64,000 nt of DNA from JAAYCB01 sp012744395 (GTDB lineage: Bacteria; Planctomycetota; Planctomycetia; Pirellulales; Thermoguttaceae): assembly GCA_028703175.1 (NCBI GenBank), contig JAQVNJ010000012.1:19486-83485 (forward strand). The letters run 5' to 3'. Within the stretch, counting starts at the first letter, position 1. Every line of letters begins with the position of its first letter. The position numbers were made by a program, and so were the translations under genes. Under the pieces are notes generated by a model that was not told where the DNA came from, made no database searches, and saw only the letters and a program-made list of their open reading frames with translations. Shown here one piece after another: positions 36,346 to 45,233 of this stretch.

Positions 36346-36455
36346 CGAATGTCGAAAGAATGACGAATGTCGAAAATCAAATGTCGAAAGAATTTCGACA
36401 TTCGACATTCCTGATTCGTCATTAATTTCGACATTTGACATTCGACATTTGCCAC
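36343..36455. repeat. GACGAATGTCGAAA-type repeats between hisC and hisB
   Basis: Four direct copies (ATGACGAATGTCGAAA and variants) followed by inverted copies (TTTCGACATTCGACATTCC, TTCGTCATTAATTTCGACAT). They make a large imperfect palindrome that could fold in RNA. It begins at the hisC stop codon and belongs to the same family as 35074-35281 and 56872-56900. Confidence 0.85.
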
Positions 36456-36473
36456 CCCCCCTGGACTCGTTCC

Positions 36474-37058
36474 ATGCGAAAAGCCCAAATCCAGCGCAAG
36501 ACCGCCGAAACGAACATCGAGCTGGCGGTGAATCTCGACGGCACGGGCCGCGGCGAGGTGGCCAGCGGCGTCGGCTTCTTCGACCACATGCTCCAGTTGT
36601 TCGCCAGGCACGGGGCGATCGACCTGACCGTGAAGGCCGCCGGCGACCTCCAGGTCGACCAGCACCACACGGTCGAGGACACGGGCATCTGCCTCGGGCA
36701 GGCGGTCCGCCAGGCGCTCGGCGACAAGGCGGGAATCCGCCGCTACGGCCATTTCGCCCTGCCGATGGAAGAAGCGCTGGTCACCGCGGCGATCGACCTG
36801 GGCGGCCGGGCGGTGTTCGTCTTCCAGGCGGATTTCCCCTCGCCCAAGATCGGCCAGTTCGACAGTGAGCTGGTCTACGACTTCTGGCAGGCGTTTTCAG
36901 CCAACGCCTTGTGCAATTTGCACATCCAGCTCCACTACGGCCGCAACAGCCATCACATCGCCGAGGCGATCTTCAAGGCCGTCGCCCGGGCCTTCCGCAT
37001 GGCCGCCGCTCCCGACGAGCGGCTCTCCGGCGTGCCGAGCACCAAGGGAGTCCTCTGA
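36474..37058 (+). CDS. hisB: Imidazoleglycerol-phosphate dehydratase
   Basis: 194 residues, the single-function dehydratase (no phosphatase domain) that makes imidazole-acetol phosphate. The two metal-binding motifs are present: QHHTVEDTGICLGQA and SHHIAEAIFKAVARAFR. DHMLQLFARHG and DLGGRAVFVF also mark the family. The start MRKAQIQRKTAETNIEL matches the family and avoids 13 codons from the repeat. It ends nine bases from a convergent gene. It is the third his gene in the window; other his genes must lie elsewhere. Confidence 0.95.
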   Translation: MRKAQIQRKTAETNIELAVNLDGTGRGEVASGVGFFDHMLQLFARHGAIDLTVKAAGDLQVDQHHTVEDTGICLGQAVRQALGDKAGIRRYGHFALPMEEALVTAAIDLGGRAVFVFQADFPSPKIGQFDSELVYDFWQAFSANALCNLHIQLHYGRNSHHIAEAIFKAVARAFRMAAAPDERLSGVPSTKGVL

Positions 37059-37066
37059 CGTTGCCG

Positions 37067-38041
37067 TCAGGCCGCCCGGCGGCGCGGGTTCTTCAAGAGC
37101 CAGACCTCTTCGTCTTCGACCAGGTGCTGGAACGACGTCCCGGCGGCAACCGCCCGCACGCGCCGCCGCACGCTTCCGCGCATCGCCCGGTGATAGCCCA
37201 CCGTCGCCGTGAACAGCGTCAGGAGGTCGACAAGTTGCCGGTTTTCCGCCAGCGCGGGGTCGCAAACGCTCACCCGGGCGTTGAATCCGAAGCTCAGCAG
37301 TTGGCCGTCGATCTCGCCGATCCTCCGGCCGTCCGACGCGATCTCGAAATCGGCGCCCACGGAAATCCACTTCCGCTTGATCGACACATAGTGGACCTGT
37401 TTCTCCTGCTCGTCGAAAAACGAGAAGGTGAACACCGCCGGGATGCGGAACGTGCGGTGGTTCTGCTCCAGCGCGATCACGTAGTCGTAGCCCGGCAGGA
37501 TCGCCGCCAGCGAGAGTAGCCGGCGCCGCGAGCCCAGCGAGTTATGGACCTCGCGGGTGGTGACCTCCTCGATCGAGCCGGCCCAGCGGATTCGCGCGCC
37601 GCTGGAGTGGAACATCTTCATCACCAGGCGCCGGTGGAACAGGTCCGACGCCCTCAAGCGCATCACCGGGTCGTGCTGGAGCCGCCGGGCAAGCTGTCTC
37701 GTCTGGCCGGCGTCCAGGCGGCCGGAACGCTGGATCGCGCGCCGCAATTGGTCACGCCGGCGCTCCTGGAGCGACTTCAGCCGCTGCTGCAACTTCTCTT
37801 TGCCCGGATTCCAGACGTCGCTGCGGATGGCGACGATCCGCGTCTCCTCCCACTTGCCCGTCTTCGAGTCGCGTTCCGATATCGACCCACAGACGTCCAT
37901 GTTCGCGCCAAACTGCCGGTCGTCGGCCGATCGCAATCGCCGCAACAGATCGATATTCGTCGGGTGCGCGCCGGCCAGCGCCCACATGTCGACGAAGCGG
38001 TCGGCGCCAGGGCCGTTCGACGTCTTCTTCGCTCGCGCCAT
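37067..38041 (-). CDS. Hypothetical basic protein, 324 residues
   Basis: I do not recognise this protein. It begins MARAKKTSNGPGADRFVDMW and has an Arg-rich helical middle (LQQRLKSLQERRRDQLRRAI), then a region of beta character (FRIPAVFTFSFFDEQEKQVH). It ends in a basic tail LLKNPRRRAA. There is no signal or membrane helix, so it is cytoplasmic. The basic character suggests nucleic-acid or ribosome contact, but that is speculation. An AAGGAGGG site fixes the start; upstream codons were rejected. It converges with hisB. Confidence 0.75.
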   Translation of the reverse strand: MARAKKTSNGPGADRFVDMWALAGAHPTNIDLLRRLRSADDRQFGANMDVCGSISERDSKTGKWEETRIVAIRSDVWNPGKEKLQQRLKSLQERRRDQLRRAIQRSGRLDAGQTRQLARRLQHDPVMRLRASDLFHRRLVMKMFHSSGARIRWAGSIEEVTTREVHNSLGSRRRLLSLAAILPGYDYVIALEQNHRTFRIPAVFTFSFFDEQEKQVHYVSIKRKWISVGADFEIASDGRRIGEIDGQLLSFGFNARVSVCDPALAENRQLVDLLTLFTATVGYHRAMRGSVRRRVRAVAAGTSFQHLVEDEEVWLLKNPRRRAA

Positions 38042-38733
38042 CGGGACTATCCCTCCTTGGCCGCCCGGGGCCCACAGGTCCCTTGCGAAAGGGGGGCCCG
38101 GGCCGCTCCGAATGGAGCGTGTCTGATACCGAAGTGCGGGAGTTGAGACAAGGCCAATCCGGGGGAATGGGGGATAGGGGGATGGAACCCTTTCGCTCCA
38201 CCACACCGGCCCACGCGTTTCCGGCACGGGTCGCCCTCTGGCCCCGCAGGGGCCGCAACAAATCAACGTAAGGGCAACGCCCTGGGCACGGCATCCATCA
38301 TGGACCGGCAGCCCGGAAAGGGCGCGTACAACAGCGCCGCCCCAACGTACCGTTTGTTCGCGTCATGTTCCGCCTTCTTCTATCTCCCCACACACCCTAA
38401 CCATCCCAGTCCCACACACTCCACGCCCCCCCAGAAGCGTTCTGTTGCATCCTATTCCTGTCCTTCGCCTCTTTTCATCTCTCACATCTTTTTCGTGTCT
38501 TTCGTATCTTTCGTAGCCCCCCCCTCCCGCCCCCACTCCCCATTCCCAATCACTTCCTCCATAAAATAAAACAGCCTCCGCTCGCCGCTGGGTTGTGCGA
38601 CCCTGATCGCCCTGGGGGAGCGTTTCTGCTCGTCTGATCCGTATCGCGCCGGCTCGCCGCTGCGGACCACCCTACCGGCCGCCTCGTGAGCGGCTTCAGG
38701 CGCTCCGCGGTTGCCGCGGCCCGCGATCGTCGC
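38042..38733. other. 692-base gene-free stretch with a pyrimidine-rich tract
   Basis: No convincing gene on either strand. 38370-38580 is strongly pyrimidine-biased on the plus strand (long C/T runs, several CTTTTC/TTTCGT words, and CCCCCCC near 38517) and clearly lower in G than its surroundings. It contains a partial direct repeat TTTCGTGTCTTTCGTATCTT. The flanking parts look like ordinary spacer. Confidence 0.6.
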
Positions 38734-40095
38734 CTACTCCGCGACCCACGTCTCCATGTAGCGGGCGAGCTGGTGGAAGTCCTCGCCGGGGCGGATCGGC
38801 CTGGGGTGGGCGCGGAGGCGTTCGTAGTTGATCAGCTGCTCGAACGGCGGGAAGACCAGGCCGAGTTGGCCGGAGACCGAGACCATTACGCCGTCCATTC
38901 CCTTTTCGGCCAAAGCGCGGTAGGCGCCGGCGCCGAGCTGGCTGCCGAGCATGACGTCGAACGCCGTCGGGGTGTTGCAGCGGACCTCGTAGCCGAACTG
39001 GAGGCCGTTGAACTTCTTGTCCTTGCCCGTCCGCCGCTTGTATTCCGCCGCCACCAGCCGCCCGATCCGGCTGGAGTACTTCAGTTGCGAGACGGGGAAG
39101 TGGCCGAAGGAGTCGGGTTTGAGGTTGAGATACTCGTCCTCGCTGAGGCACTTGTGAATCTCGTCCAGGGGGAGGAACTCGGCGAGGCCTTCGGCCATTA
39201 CGACCACGCCGTACGACTTGCCTTCGGCCTCACGGGCGACGACGGTGTCGGCGATCCGCTTGACGAGTTTCTCGACATCGAAGATCTTCCGCATCACGGC
39301 CTTGCCGTAGTCGTCCTTGACGGTCTCGCCGGTGCTTGGATCAACCGTCGGCTCGACCCCCCACCACGACTCGTCGATGTCTTCCAAACCGATCGCCAGG
39401 CTCGCTTCGCCGCCGATCGCTGCGCCGTAGGTCAGCCAGGCGGCGGCGCGGCCCATCAACTGGCAGATGAACCACGCGCCGGCGGCCTGGGAGTCGGCCA
39501 GCAGGTTGCGCGTCTGCTTGGCGAGCATTTCCACCGCCGTGAAGTAGCCGAACGTGAAATCGATGCCCTGGTAGTCGTTGTCGATCGTCTTGGGCAGGTG
39601 GACGACGCGGACTCGGGGCTGGTCGCCGGGCAACGTGTCCTGGAAGAGCTTGAACTTGGCGGCCGTGGTCAAGGTGTCGTCGCCGCCGATGGAAATCAGC
39701 GCGCCGACTCCGAGCGACCGCAGGGCGTCGTAGACGGTCTTGAGCTGGCCGGTCTTTTCCGGATCGTTCAAGTCTTCGGGCGTCTTCAGCGGCTTGCCGG
39801 GGTTCGCCCGCGCGGTGCCGATCATGATCCCCTGGGCGGTCCGCTTGCCCTCCAACTCCTTGTGATCGAGGAGAATGTACGCCTGGCCTTCCTCGAGGAC
39901 GTCGCCGGGCTTGTACCCCATCAGGTGCGTGTAGCCGTTCTTCATGCCGAGTACTTCGATGCCGGCGCGGGAGAAGCACATGGCGGCGCTGACGATCACC
40001 GCGTTGGCCGCGGGCGCCGGCCCGCCGGAAAACAGGATCGCCACGCGCCGCAGGTCGGTGTCCGGTCGCTGGGGGCTGGTCAGGGGCGTTGCCAT
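38734..40095 (-). CDS. pfp: 6-phosphofructokinase, pyrophosphate-dependent type
   Basis: 453 residues. It interconverts fructose-6-phosphate and fructose-1,6-bisphosphate. The phosphoryl-donor motif reads ISIGGDDTL: the second Asp replaces the Gly of ATP enzymes and marks PPi-dependent forms. The catalytic motif PKTIDNDY carries the Lys also typical of PPi enzymes, and MGRAAAWLTYGAA provides the sugar-phosphate contacts. PPi use makes the step reversible. The length fits the longer PPi-PFK clade. The ATG with GGAG eight bases upstream (40095) is chosen over an in-frame GTG at 40104. Confidence 0.9.
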   Translation of the reverse strand: MATPLTSPQRPDTDLRRVAILFSGGPAPAANAVIVSAAMCFSRAGIEVLGMKNGYTHLMGYKPGDVLEEGQAYILLDHKELEGKRTAQGIMIGTARANPGKPLKTPEDLNDPEKTGQLKTVYDALRSLGVGALISIGGDDTLTTAAKFKLFQDTLPGDQPRVRVVHLPKTIDNDYQGIDFTFGYFTAVEMLAKQTRNLLADSQAAGAWFICQLMGRAAAWLTYGAAIGGEASLAIGLEDIDESWWGVEPTVDPSTGETVKDDYGKAVMRKIFDVEKLVKRIADTVVAREAEGKSYGVVVMAEGLAEFLPLDEIHKCLSEDEYLNLKPDSFGHFPVSQLKYSSRIGRLVAAEYKRRTGKDKKFNGLQFGYEVRCNTPTAFDVMLGSQLGAGAYRALAEKGMDGVMVSVSGQLGLVFPPFEQLINYERLRAHPRPIRPGEDFHQLARYMETWVAE

Positions 40096-40202
40096 CGCTC
40101 TCACTCCGCAATCTAAGTCAAGGAAAGTCGAATGCCTTCAGAAATTCGTCGGAAACGCCGGGCGGGGGCGGCGGCGCGCCACCACCGGGCGGGCCCGGCG
40201 CG

Positions 40203-41546
40203 TCAGCCGATCGAGGTCCGCTCGATGAACGTCGTGTCGACCCGCGCTTCGGCGAAGGCCGAATGAGCGAGCAGTTGCTTGTGCAGCGGGACCGTCGTGT
40301 GGATGCCCTCGATCCGCAACTCGGAGAGGGCCCGCAACATGCAGGCGATCGCCTCATCACGCGTCGGCTGGTGGACGATCAGTTTGCCGATCATCGAATC
40401 GTAATGGGGCGAAACCGTGTAGCCCGCGTAGACGTGCGAGTCGAACCGCACGCCGAATCCGCCGGGCACGATGAGTTTTTCGATCCTGCCCGGGCAGGGC
40501 TGGAAATTCCTCGTCGTGTCTTCCGCGTTGATCCGGCACTCGATCGCCGCGCCGCGGCAGCAGATGTCTTCTTGGGCAAAGGGCAGGGGTTCGCCCGCCG
40601 CGATGCGGATCTGGGCCTTGATCAGGTCGATTCCGGTAACCAGCTCGCTGACCGGGTGTTCGACCTGGATGCGGGCGTTCATTTCGATGAAGTAGAAGTT
40701 GCCTTGGCGGTCGACGATGAATTCCACGGTTCCCGCGTTGGTGTACTCGGCGGCCTTGACGAGATTCACGGCGGCCGCGCACATCGCCGCCCGGGCCGAA
40801 TCGTCGAGGTCCGGGGCGGGGCTCTCCTCGATCAGTTTCTGGTGTCTCCGCTGCATCGTGCAATCGCGTTCCCAGAGATGCACCGCGCTGCCGTGGGTGT
40901 CGGCGAGGACTTGAACCTCGACGTGCCGCGGGTGCTCGACGTATTTCTCCAGGTAGATGTCGGCGTTGCCGAAGGCCGCGCCGGCCTCGGCCTGGGCCTG
41001 GTCGAGGGCCGACTCGAGCGCTTTCTCGGTCAGCGCGACCCGCATCCCCCGCCCGCCGCCGCCGGCCGCCGCCTTGATCAGCACCGGGAAGCCGATCTGG
41101 CGGGCGACGGACAGCGCCTGCCGCTTGTCCTCGACGAGCCCGTCGCTCCCCGGCACCGTCGGCACGCCGATCTGCCGGGCCAGGCTGCGCGCCGCGTTCT
41201 TGTCGCCGACCAGCGACATCGCCTCGTGGGTCGGGCCGATGAACTCGATCCGGCAGCTCCGGCAGACGTCGGCGAAGTGCGGGTTCTCCGCGAGGAAGCC
41301 GTAGCCGGGATGAATCGCCTGCACGTTGCCGACCTCGGCGGCGCTGATCACCCGATCGATCTTCAGGTAGCTGTCGCTCGCTCGGGCCGAGCCGATGCAG
41401 AAGGCTTCGTCGGCCAGATCGAGATACGCGGCGCCGCGATCGGCCTCGCTGAAGATGGCCACGGTCTCGATGCCCATCTCGCGGCAGGCGCGGATGACCC
41501 GCAGGGCAATCTCACCGCGATTGGCAACCAGGATGCGCTTGAACAT
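40203..41546 (-). CDS. accC: Acetyl-CoA carboxylase, biotin carboxylase subunit
   Basis: 447 residues. It carboxylates the biotin carried by AccB using ATP and bicarbonate, for malonyl-CoA and fatty-acid synthesis. The N-terminus MFKRILVANRGEIALRVIRA, the ATP-grasp glycine-rich loop IKAAAGGGGRGMRV, and the catalytic EMNARIQVEHPVSE are complete. The length is the family norm. accB lies 26 bases upstream on the same strand, the standard accBC order. No accA/accD genes are in the window. Confidence 0.97.
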   Translation of the reverse strand: MFKRILVANRGEIALRVIRACREMGIETVAIFSEADRGAAYLDLADEAFCIGSARASDSYLKIDRVISAAEVGNVQAIHPGYGFLAENPHFADVCRSCRIEFIGPTHEAMSLVGDKNAARSLARQIGVPTVPGSDGLVEDKRQALSVARQIGFPVLIKAAAGGGGRGMRVALTEKALESALDQAQAEAGAAFGNADIYLEKYVEHPRHVEVQVLADTHGSAVHLWERDCTMQRRHQKLIEESPAPDLDDSARAAMCAAAVNLVKAAEYTNAGTVEFIVDRQGNFYFIEMNARIQVEHPVSELVTGIDLIKAQIRIAAGEPLPFAQEDICCRGAAIECRINAEDTTRNFQPCPGRIEKLIVPGGFGVRFDSHVYAGYTVSPHYDSMIGKLIVHQPTRDEAIACMLRALSELRIEGIHTTVPLHKQLLAHSAFAEARVDTTFIERTSIG

Positions 41547-41572
41547 GGCGGTCCGTCTATCCGTCGATGCGA

Positions 41573-42088
41573 TTATGCGGTTTTGACCCGGAACAGCGGT
41601 TGGCCGAACTCGACGGGTTCCCCGTTCTCCGCCAGCACGGCGGTGATCATGCCGGCGACTTCCGCTTGGATCTCGTTGAAGACCTTCATGGCCTCGACAA
41701 TGCAGATCACGGTATCCCGCCCGATCGGGTCGCCCACCTTCACGTAGGGGGCCGAATCCGGGTCCGGGGCGGCGTAAAAGGTGCCGACCATCGGGCTCTT
41801 GATGATCGTCGTGTTCGGGTCCTCCACCGGCTCAGCCGCGGCCGGCGGGGCCGCCGGCGCGGGCGCGACGGCCGGGGCCGTGGGGGCCAGGACGGGCTGC
41901 ATCTGAGGCAGGCTGCCGGCGACCGGATCACTCGCACGGCGGAGCTGGATCCGCATGTCGCCCTGCCGGAGGTCCATCTCCTGGAGGTTGTGATCGTTCA
42001 TCAACTCGATCAATCGGCGGATCTTCCGCACGTCGAATACGTCTTGGGTAGATGAGGGACTGCCCATCCCGTTGACTCCGCTTTCCAT
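41573..42088 (-). CDS. accB: Acetyl-CoA carboxylase biotin carboxyl carrier protein
   Basis: 171 residues. The C-terminal biotinyl domain carries CIVEAMKVFNEIQAE, where the Lys of E-A-M-K-V is biotinylated. It is preceded by the AccB thumb region (SPMVGTFYAAPDPDSAPYVK). A long Ala/Pro linker (about residues 65-90) separates it from an N-terminal helical part (DVRKIRRLIELMNDHNLQEM), which mediates assembly. Same operon as accC, with the M24 peptidase 145 bases upstream. Confidence 0.96.
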   Translation of the reverse strand: MESGVNGMGSPSSTQDVFDVRKIRRLIELMNDHNLQEMDLRQGDMRIQLRRASDPVAGSLPQMQPVLAPTAPAVAPAPAAPPAAAEPVEDPNTTIIKSPMVGTFYAAPDPDSAPYVKVGDPIGRDTVICIVEAMKVFNEIQAEVAGMITAVLAENGEPVEFGQPLFRVKTA

Positions 42089-42233
42089 GTGCTTCTTTTA
42101 ACCCGTCGATCGGTTTTCTGTCGCCTGCGAACCGGCGTCGCCCGATTGTCCGCGGCCGGCCTGCTTCCGTTGTCGGATGGAGACCGCCCGGAAACCGGTC
42201 CAAGGCGGCTGTCCGCAGGGTGGGATTTGCCTT

Positions 42234-43352
42234 TCAGGAGACGACGACCGCGTCGAGCTCCTTGGGCACTGAGGTCAGCACCTCATGGCCCTTTCGAGTG
42301 ACCAGGATATCGTCCTCAATCCGAACACCCCCCCACCCGGGGATGTAGACTCCTGGCTCGACGGTCATCACCATGCCGGGCTTCAGCGGCGTGGAGTTCG
42401 TCGAGGCCAGCCGCGGCCGTTCGTGAATATCCAGACCGATCCCATGCCCAAGTCCATGCCCAAAGTATCGGCCAAAGCCGGCGTCGCCAATCACGCGACG
42501 AGCGATTTGGTCGATTTCGCTGGCGGGAATTCCGGGTCGAACGGCCTCGATCGCCCGCAACTGGGCATTCAACACAACTCCATAAACCCGTTCGAGTTTG
42601 GGCGAGATTCTACCTGTCACCAAGACCCTCGTCAAGTCGCAACGGTAAAGGGTCCCCCGGGCGCCCCAGTCGACCAGAACGAAGTCGCTATCGCCGATCC
42701 GGGCGTTGCTCGGCGCTGCATGCGGCAGGGCCGCGCGAGGCCCCGCCGCGACAATCGAAGGGAAGCCGCGATCCTCCGCCCCGAACAGACGGATCTGGTA
42801 TTCCAACTCGTTGCGCAATTCGATCTCGGTCTTCTCAGGGCGGAGAGTCGCGCGGAGGACGCCGAACGCCTTCTCCGCCGCCGCGATCGAAGCTCGCAGC
42901 GCGCCGATCTCCGTCTTGTCCTTGACCTCCCGGAGTCGCTCGACCAACCCAGACGTGGCAACCGTTTCAATCCGCTTGATCTTCTCGCGGATCGTCTCGA
43001 GCAGCGACCAGTTGATCGACTCGGCCTCCAGGGCCAATTGGCGGACCTTGGCAGACCCGACCGTCTTGGCGGTCAATTCAGCCATCGTCAGGTCTTGCCG
43101 CCGGATGGCCAACTCCAGACCGGGGCACTCCTCCTCCAATTGGGTGCTATAACGAAAGTCGCTCAGCAACACGTCCCCGGCCTGGCCAACGAGCAAGTAG
43201 CTGTCTTCTCCCGTGAATCCGGTCAGATAGGTCACGTTGACGGGGTTGGTGACGAGGATTGCGCCGGCGGCGGATCGATTCAGCAAGCGCCGCAGCCGAT
43301 CCCGACGACCGAGGTACTGGTCTTTCATTGTCGTTTCCACGGGTGCCAACAC
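42234..43352 (-). CDS. M24B aminopeptidase (Xaa-Pro type)
   Basis: 372 residues. It removes N-terminal residues before proline, or is a close relative such as PepQ. The creatinase N-domain is followed by the pita-bread catalytic domain with the five metal ligands: DWGARGTLYRCDLTR (two Asp), GHGLGHGIGLDIHE (His), MTVEPGVY (Glu) and GVRIEDDILVT (Glu). Start choice is open: GTG at 43352 has GAGGG at good spacing, and ATG at 43328 (MKDQYLGRRDRL) fits the family length. It lies upstream of accBC on the same strand, a common planctomycete and firmicute neighbourhood. It is divergent from larB. Confidence 0.93.
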   Translation of the reverse strand: MLAPVETTMKDQYLGRRDRLRRLLNRSAAGAILVTNPVNVTYLTGFTGEDSYLLVGQAGDVLLSDFRYSTQLEEECPGLELAIRRQDLTMAELTAKTVGSAKVRQLALEAESINWSLLETIREKIKRIETVATSGLVERLREVKDKTEIGALRASIAAAEKAFGVLRATLRPEKTEIELRNELEYQIRLFGAEDRGFPSIVAAGPRAALPHAAPSNARIGDSDFVLVDWGARGTLYRCDLTRVLVTGRISPKLERVYGVVLNAQLRAIEAVRPGIPASEIDQIARRVIGDAGFGRYFGHGLGHGIGLDIHERPRLASTNSTPLKPGMVMTVEPGVYIPGWGGVRIEDDILVTRKGHEVLTSVPKELDAVVVS

Positions 43353-43442
43353 GGTAATCCCTCAGACTACGCTCTCGCGGGCGGTTTCTCAAGGCGCAAA
43401 CCAGGTTTTCCCGCGCCCGCCGGCAGATTAAGATAGAGCTCC

Positions 43443-44219
43443 ATGATCCCCTTCGACCCCACCGAAATTGCCAGGCTGGCGGAGCGGTTGCTCTCGGGCG
43501 AGATGTCCGTCGAGGATTTCACCGGCCGGATGTGCCAACCGTCCATTGCCGACCTGGGCGAGGTCCAGGTCGATCTCGACCGCAGCCGCCGCTGCGGTTT
43601 TCCGGAGGTGATCTATGCCCAGGACAAGCCGGTCGAGACGATCGAGACGATCGTTCGCGCGATGGTCGAGCACGGGATCGACGTGCTGGCAACACGGCTG
43701 TCTGCGGAGAAAGCCACCGTCCTGTTGGCGAAATTCCCCCTCGGGCGCTACAATGCCGTCGGCCGCACGTTTCGGCTCCCGCTTCCCCAGCCGCCGCGGC
43801 CGTGCGGCAAGGTAGCGATCGTCACCGCCGGAACCAGCGACCTGCCGGTCGCCGAGGAGGCCCGCGAGACCGCCCTTTGGATGGGCGCCGAAGTGGTTAC
43901 GGTCCAGGACGTCGGCGTCGCGGGGCCCCACCGCCTCACGGCCAGCCTGCCGGCGATTGCCGATGCCGACGCGGTGGTCGTCGTGGCCGGCATGGAGGGC
44001 GCGCTGCCGAGCGTTGTCGGCGGCCATGTCGCCTGCCCGGTGATCGCCGTGCCGACGAGTGTCGGCTACGGCGCCAGTTTCGGCGGGCTCGCCGCGCTGC
44101 TCGGCATGCTCAACAGTTGCGCCGCGAACGTGACCGTGGTCAATATCGACGCCGGCTTCAAGGGCGGATACATCGGCGGCCTGATTGCCGGGAATGCCGT
44201 CAGACGCCGGGGAGGGTGA
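43443..44219 (+). CDS. larB: Nickel-pincer cofactor biosynthesis protein LarB
   Basis: 258 residues. LarB carboxylates and hydrolyses nicotinic acid adenine dinucleotide to the biscarboxylic mononucleotide precursor of the nickel-pincer cofactor. The C-terminal PurE-like domain shows VAIVTAGTSDLPVAEEA, VQDVGVAGPHRL, VVVVAGMEGALPSVVGG and VGYGASFGGLAALLGMLNSC, all diagnostic. The Cys in the last motif is the family's reactive residue. larE lies 2.2 kb downstream on the same strand, so two of the three cofactor genes are here. larC and the client racemase/epimerase are not in the window. Confidence 0.95.
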   Translation: MIPFDPTEIARLAERLLSGEMSVEDFTGRMCQPSIADLGEVQVDLDRSRRCGFPEVIYAQDKPVETIETIVRAMVEHGIDVLATRLSAEKATVLLAKFPLGRYNAVGRTFRLPLPQPPRPCGKVAIVTAGTSDLPVAEEARETALWMGAEVVTVQDVGVAGPHRLTASLPAIADADAVVVVAGMEGALPSVVGGHVACPVIAVPTSVGYGASFGGLAALLGMLNSCAANVTVVNIDAGFKGGYIGGLIAGNAVRRRGG

Positions 44220-44230
44220 TCCGCATCGCC

Positions 44231-44257
44231 GGGTCCCCAAGCTGGCGCTTGGGAACC
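44231..44257. repeat. Dispersed palindrome between larB and nnrD
   Basis: Near-copy of the GTTCCCAAGC/GCTTGGGAAC element (GGTCCCCAAGCT-ggc-GCTTGGGAACC), followed by a second partial GGGAACCAGG at 44268-44277. Third site of this family in the window. Confidence 0.75.
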
Positions 44258-44306
44258 AGGTTACAAGTGGGAACCAGGTTTTGATCAGGATTTAAGGGAG
44301 TGGGCG

Positions 44307-45185
44307 ATGCCTGGCGGCGATCCGTGTCCGTCACTGCCCTGTTTGCCGGTCCGCGATGTGGACGCCCACAAGGGGCGGTTTGGGCTGGCACTTGTCGTGG
44401 GCGGCTCGCGCGGCATGGCCGGCGCTGTTGCGCTGGCCGGCATGGCAGCGTTGCGGAGCGGCGCCGGGCTGGTCCGCCTTGCCGTGCCCGACGTCTGCCT
44501 GGAGACGGTGGCGGGATTCGAGCCTGCATACATGACCGTGCCCCTGGCCTCCGACCGGGCGGGCCGGATCGCCTTCGTCGCCCTGGCGGAGATTCTCCGC
44601 CAGGCCGGCAAGGCGACGGTCGTCGCCTGCGGGCCGGGGATGGGCCGTTCCCTGGGACTAGATGCCTTGGTGGCGAGGTTGTTCACAGCGCTGGATCGGC
44701 CGATGGTGATCGACGCCGATGGCCTGAACGCACTTGCGCGGCGGCCGCAGGCCCTCGGCCGGCCGGCCGGCGCCCGCGTGTTGACGCCGCATCCGGGGGA
44801 GTTCGCCCGGCTGTGCGGAGAGAAGCCGGCCGGCGACGGCCAGCGCGCGGACGCGGCAGCGCGTTTGGCGCGGAGAATCGGCGCGGTGGTCGTGCTCAAG
44901 GGACACCGCACGGTGATCACCGATGGAGTCTCGACCGCGATCAATTCGACCGGCAATCCGGGGATGGCCACCGGCGGGACGGGCGACGTGCTGACGGGAC
45001 TGGTTGCCGGGCTGCTCAGCCAGGGCTTGCCGGCGTTGGATGCGGCCCGCCTGGCGGTGTATCTGCACGGGCTGGCGGGCGACCTGGCCGCCAGACGGCT
45101 TGGGGAAGAGTCGCTCGTGGCCGGCGATCTGCTGCGGCTGTTGCCCGACGCCTTCCGCCAATACCGGGAGGCGAGAAGCGAATAG
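44307..45185 (+). CDS. nnrD: ADP/ATP-dependent NAD(P)H-hydrate dehydratase
   Basis: 292 residues. It repairs NADHX/NADPHX by ATP- or ADP-dependent dehydration. It is the YjeF C-terminal (ribokinase-like) domain alone, without the epimerase half. The family marks are KGRFGLALVVGGSRGMAGA, CGPGMGRS, VIDADGLNALA, LTPHPGEFARL and the nucleotide-binding GNPGMATGGTGDVLTGL. The ribosome site AAGGGAG fits the ATG at 44307. The neighbourhood with larB (which consumes an NAD precursor) is intriguing but may be chance. Confidence 0.93.
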   Translation: MPGGDPCPSLPCLPVRDVDAHKGRFGLALVVGGSRGMAGAVALAGMAALRSGAGLVRLAVPDVCLETVAGFEPAYMTVPLASDRAGRIAFVALAEILRQAGKATVVACGPGMGRSLGLDALVARLFTALDRPMVIDADGLNALARRPQALGRPAGARVLTPHPGEFARLCGEKPAGDGQRADAAARLARRIGAVVVLKGHRTVITDGVSTAINSTGNPGMATGGTGDVLTGLVAGLLSQGLPALDAARLAVYLHGLAGDLAARRLGEESLVAGDLLRLLPDAFRQYREARSE

Positions 45186-45233
45186 ACCTGCAAGGCCGGG
45201 TGGCGGCAACTCGGCCGCTGGGCGGGATGGTGG

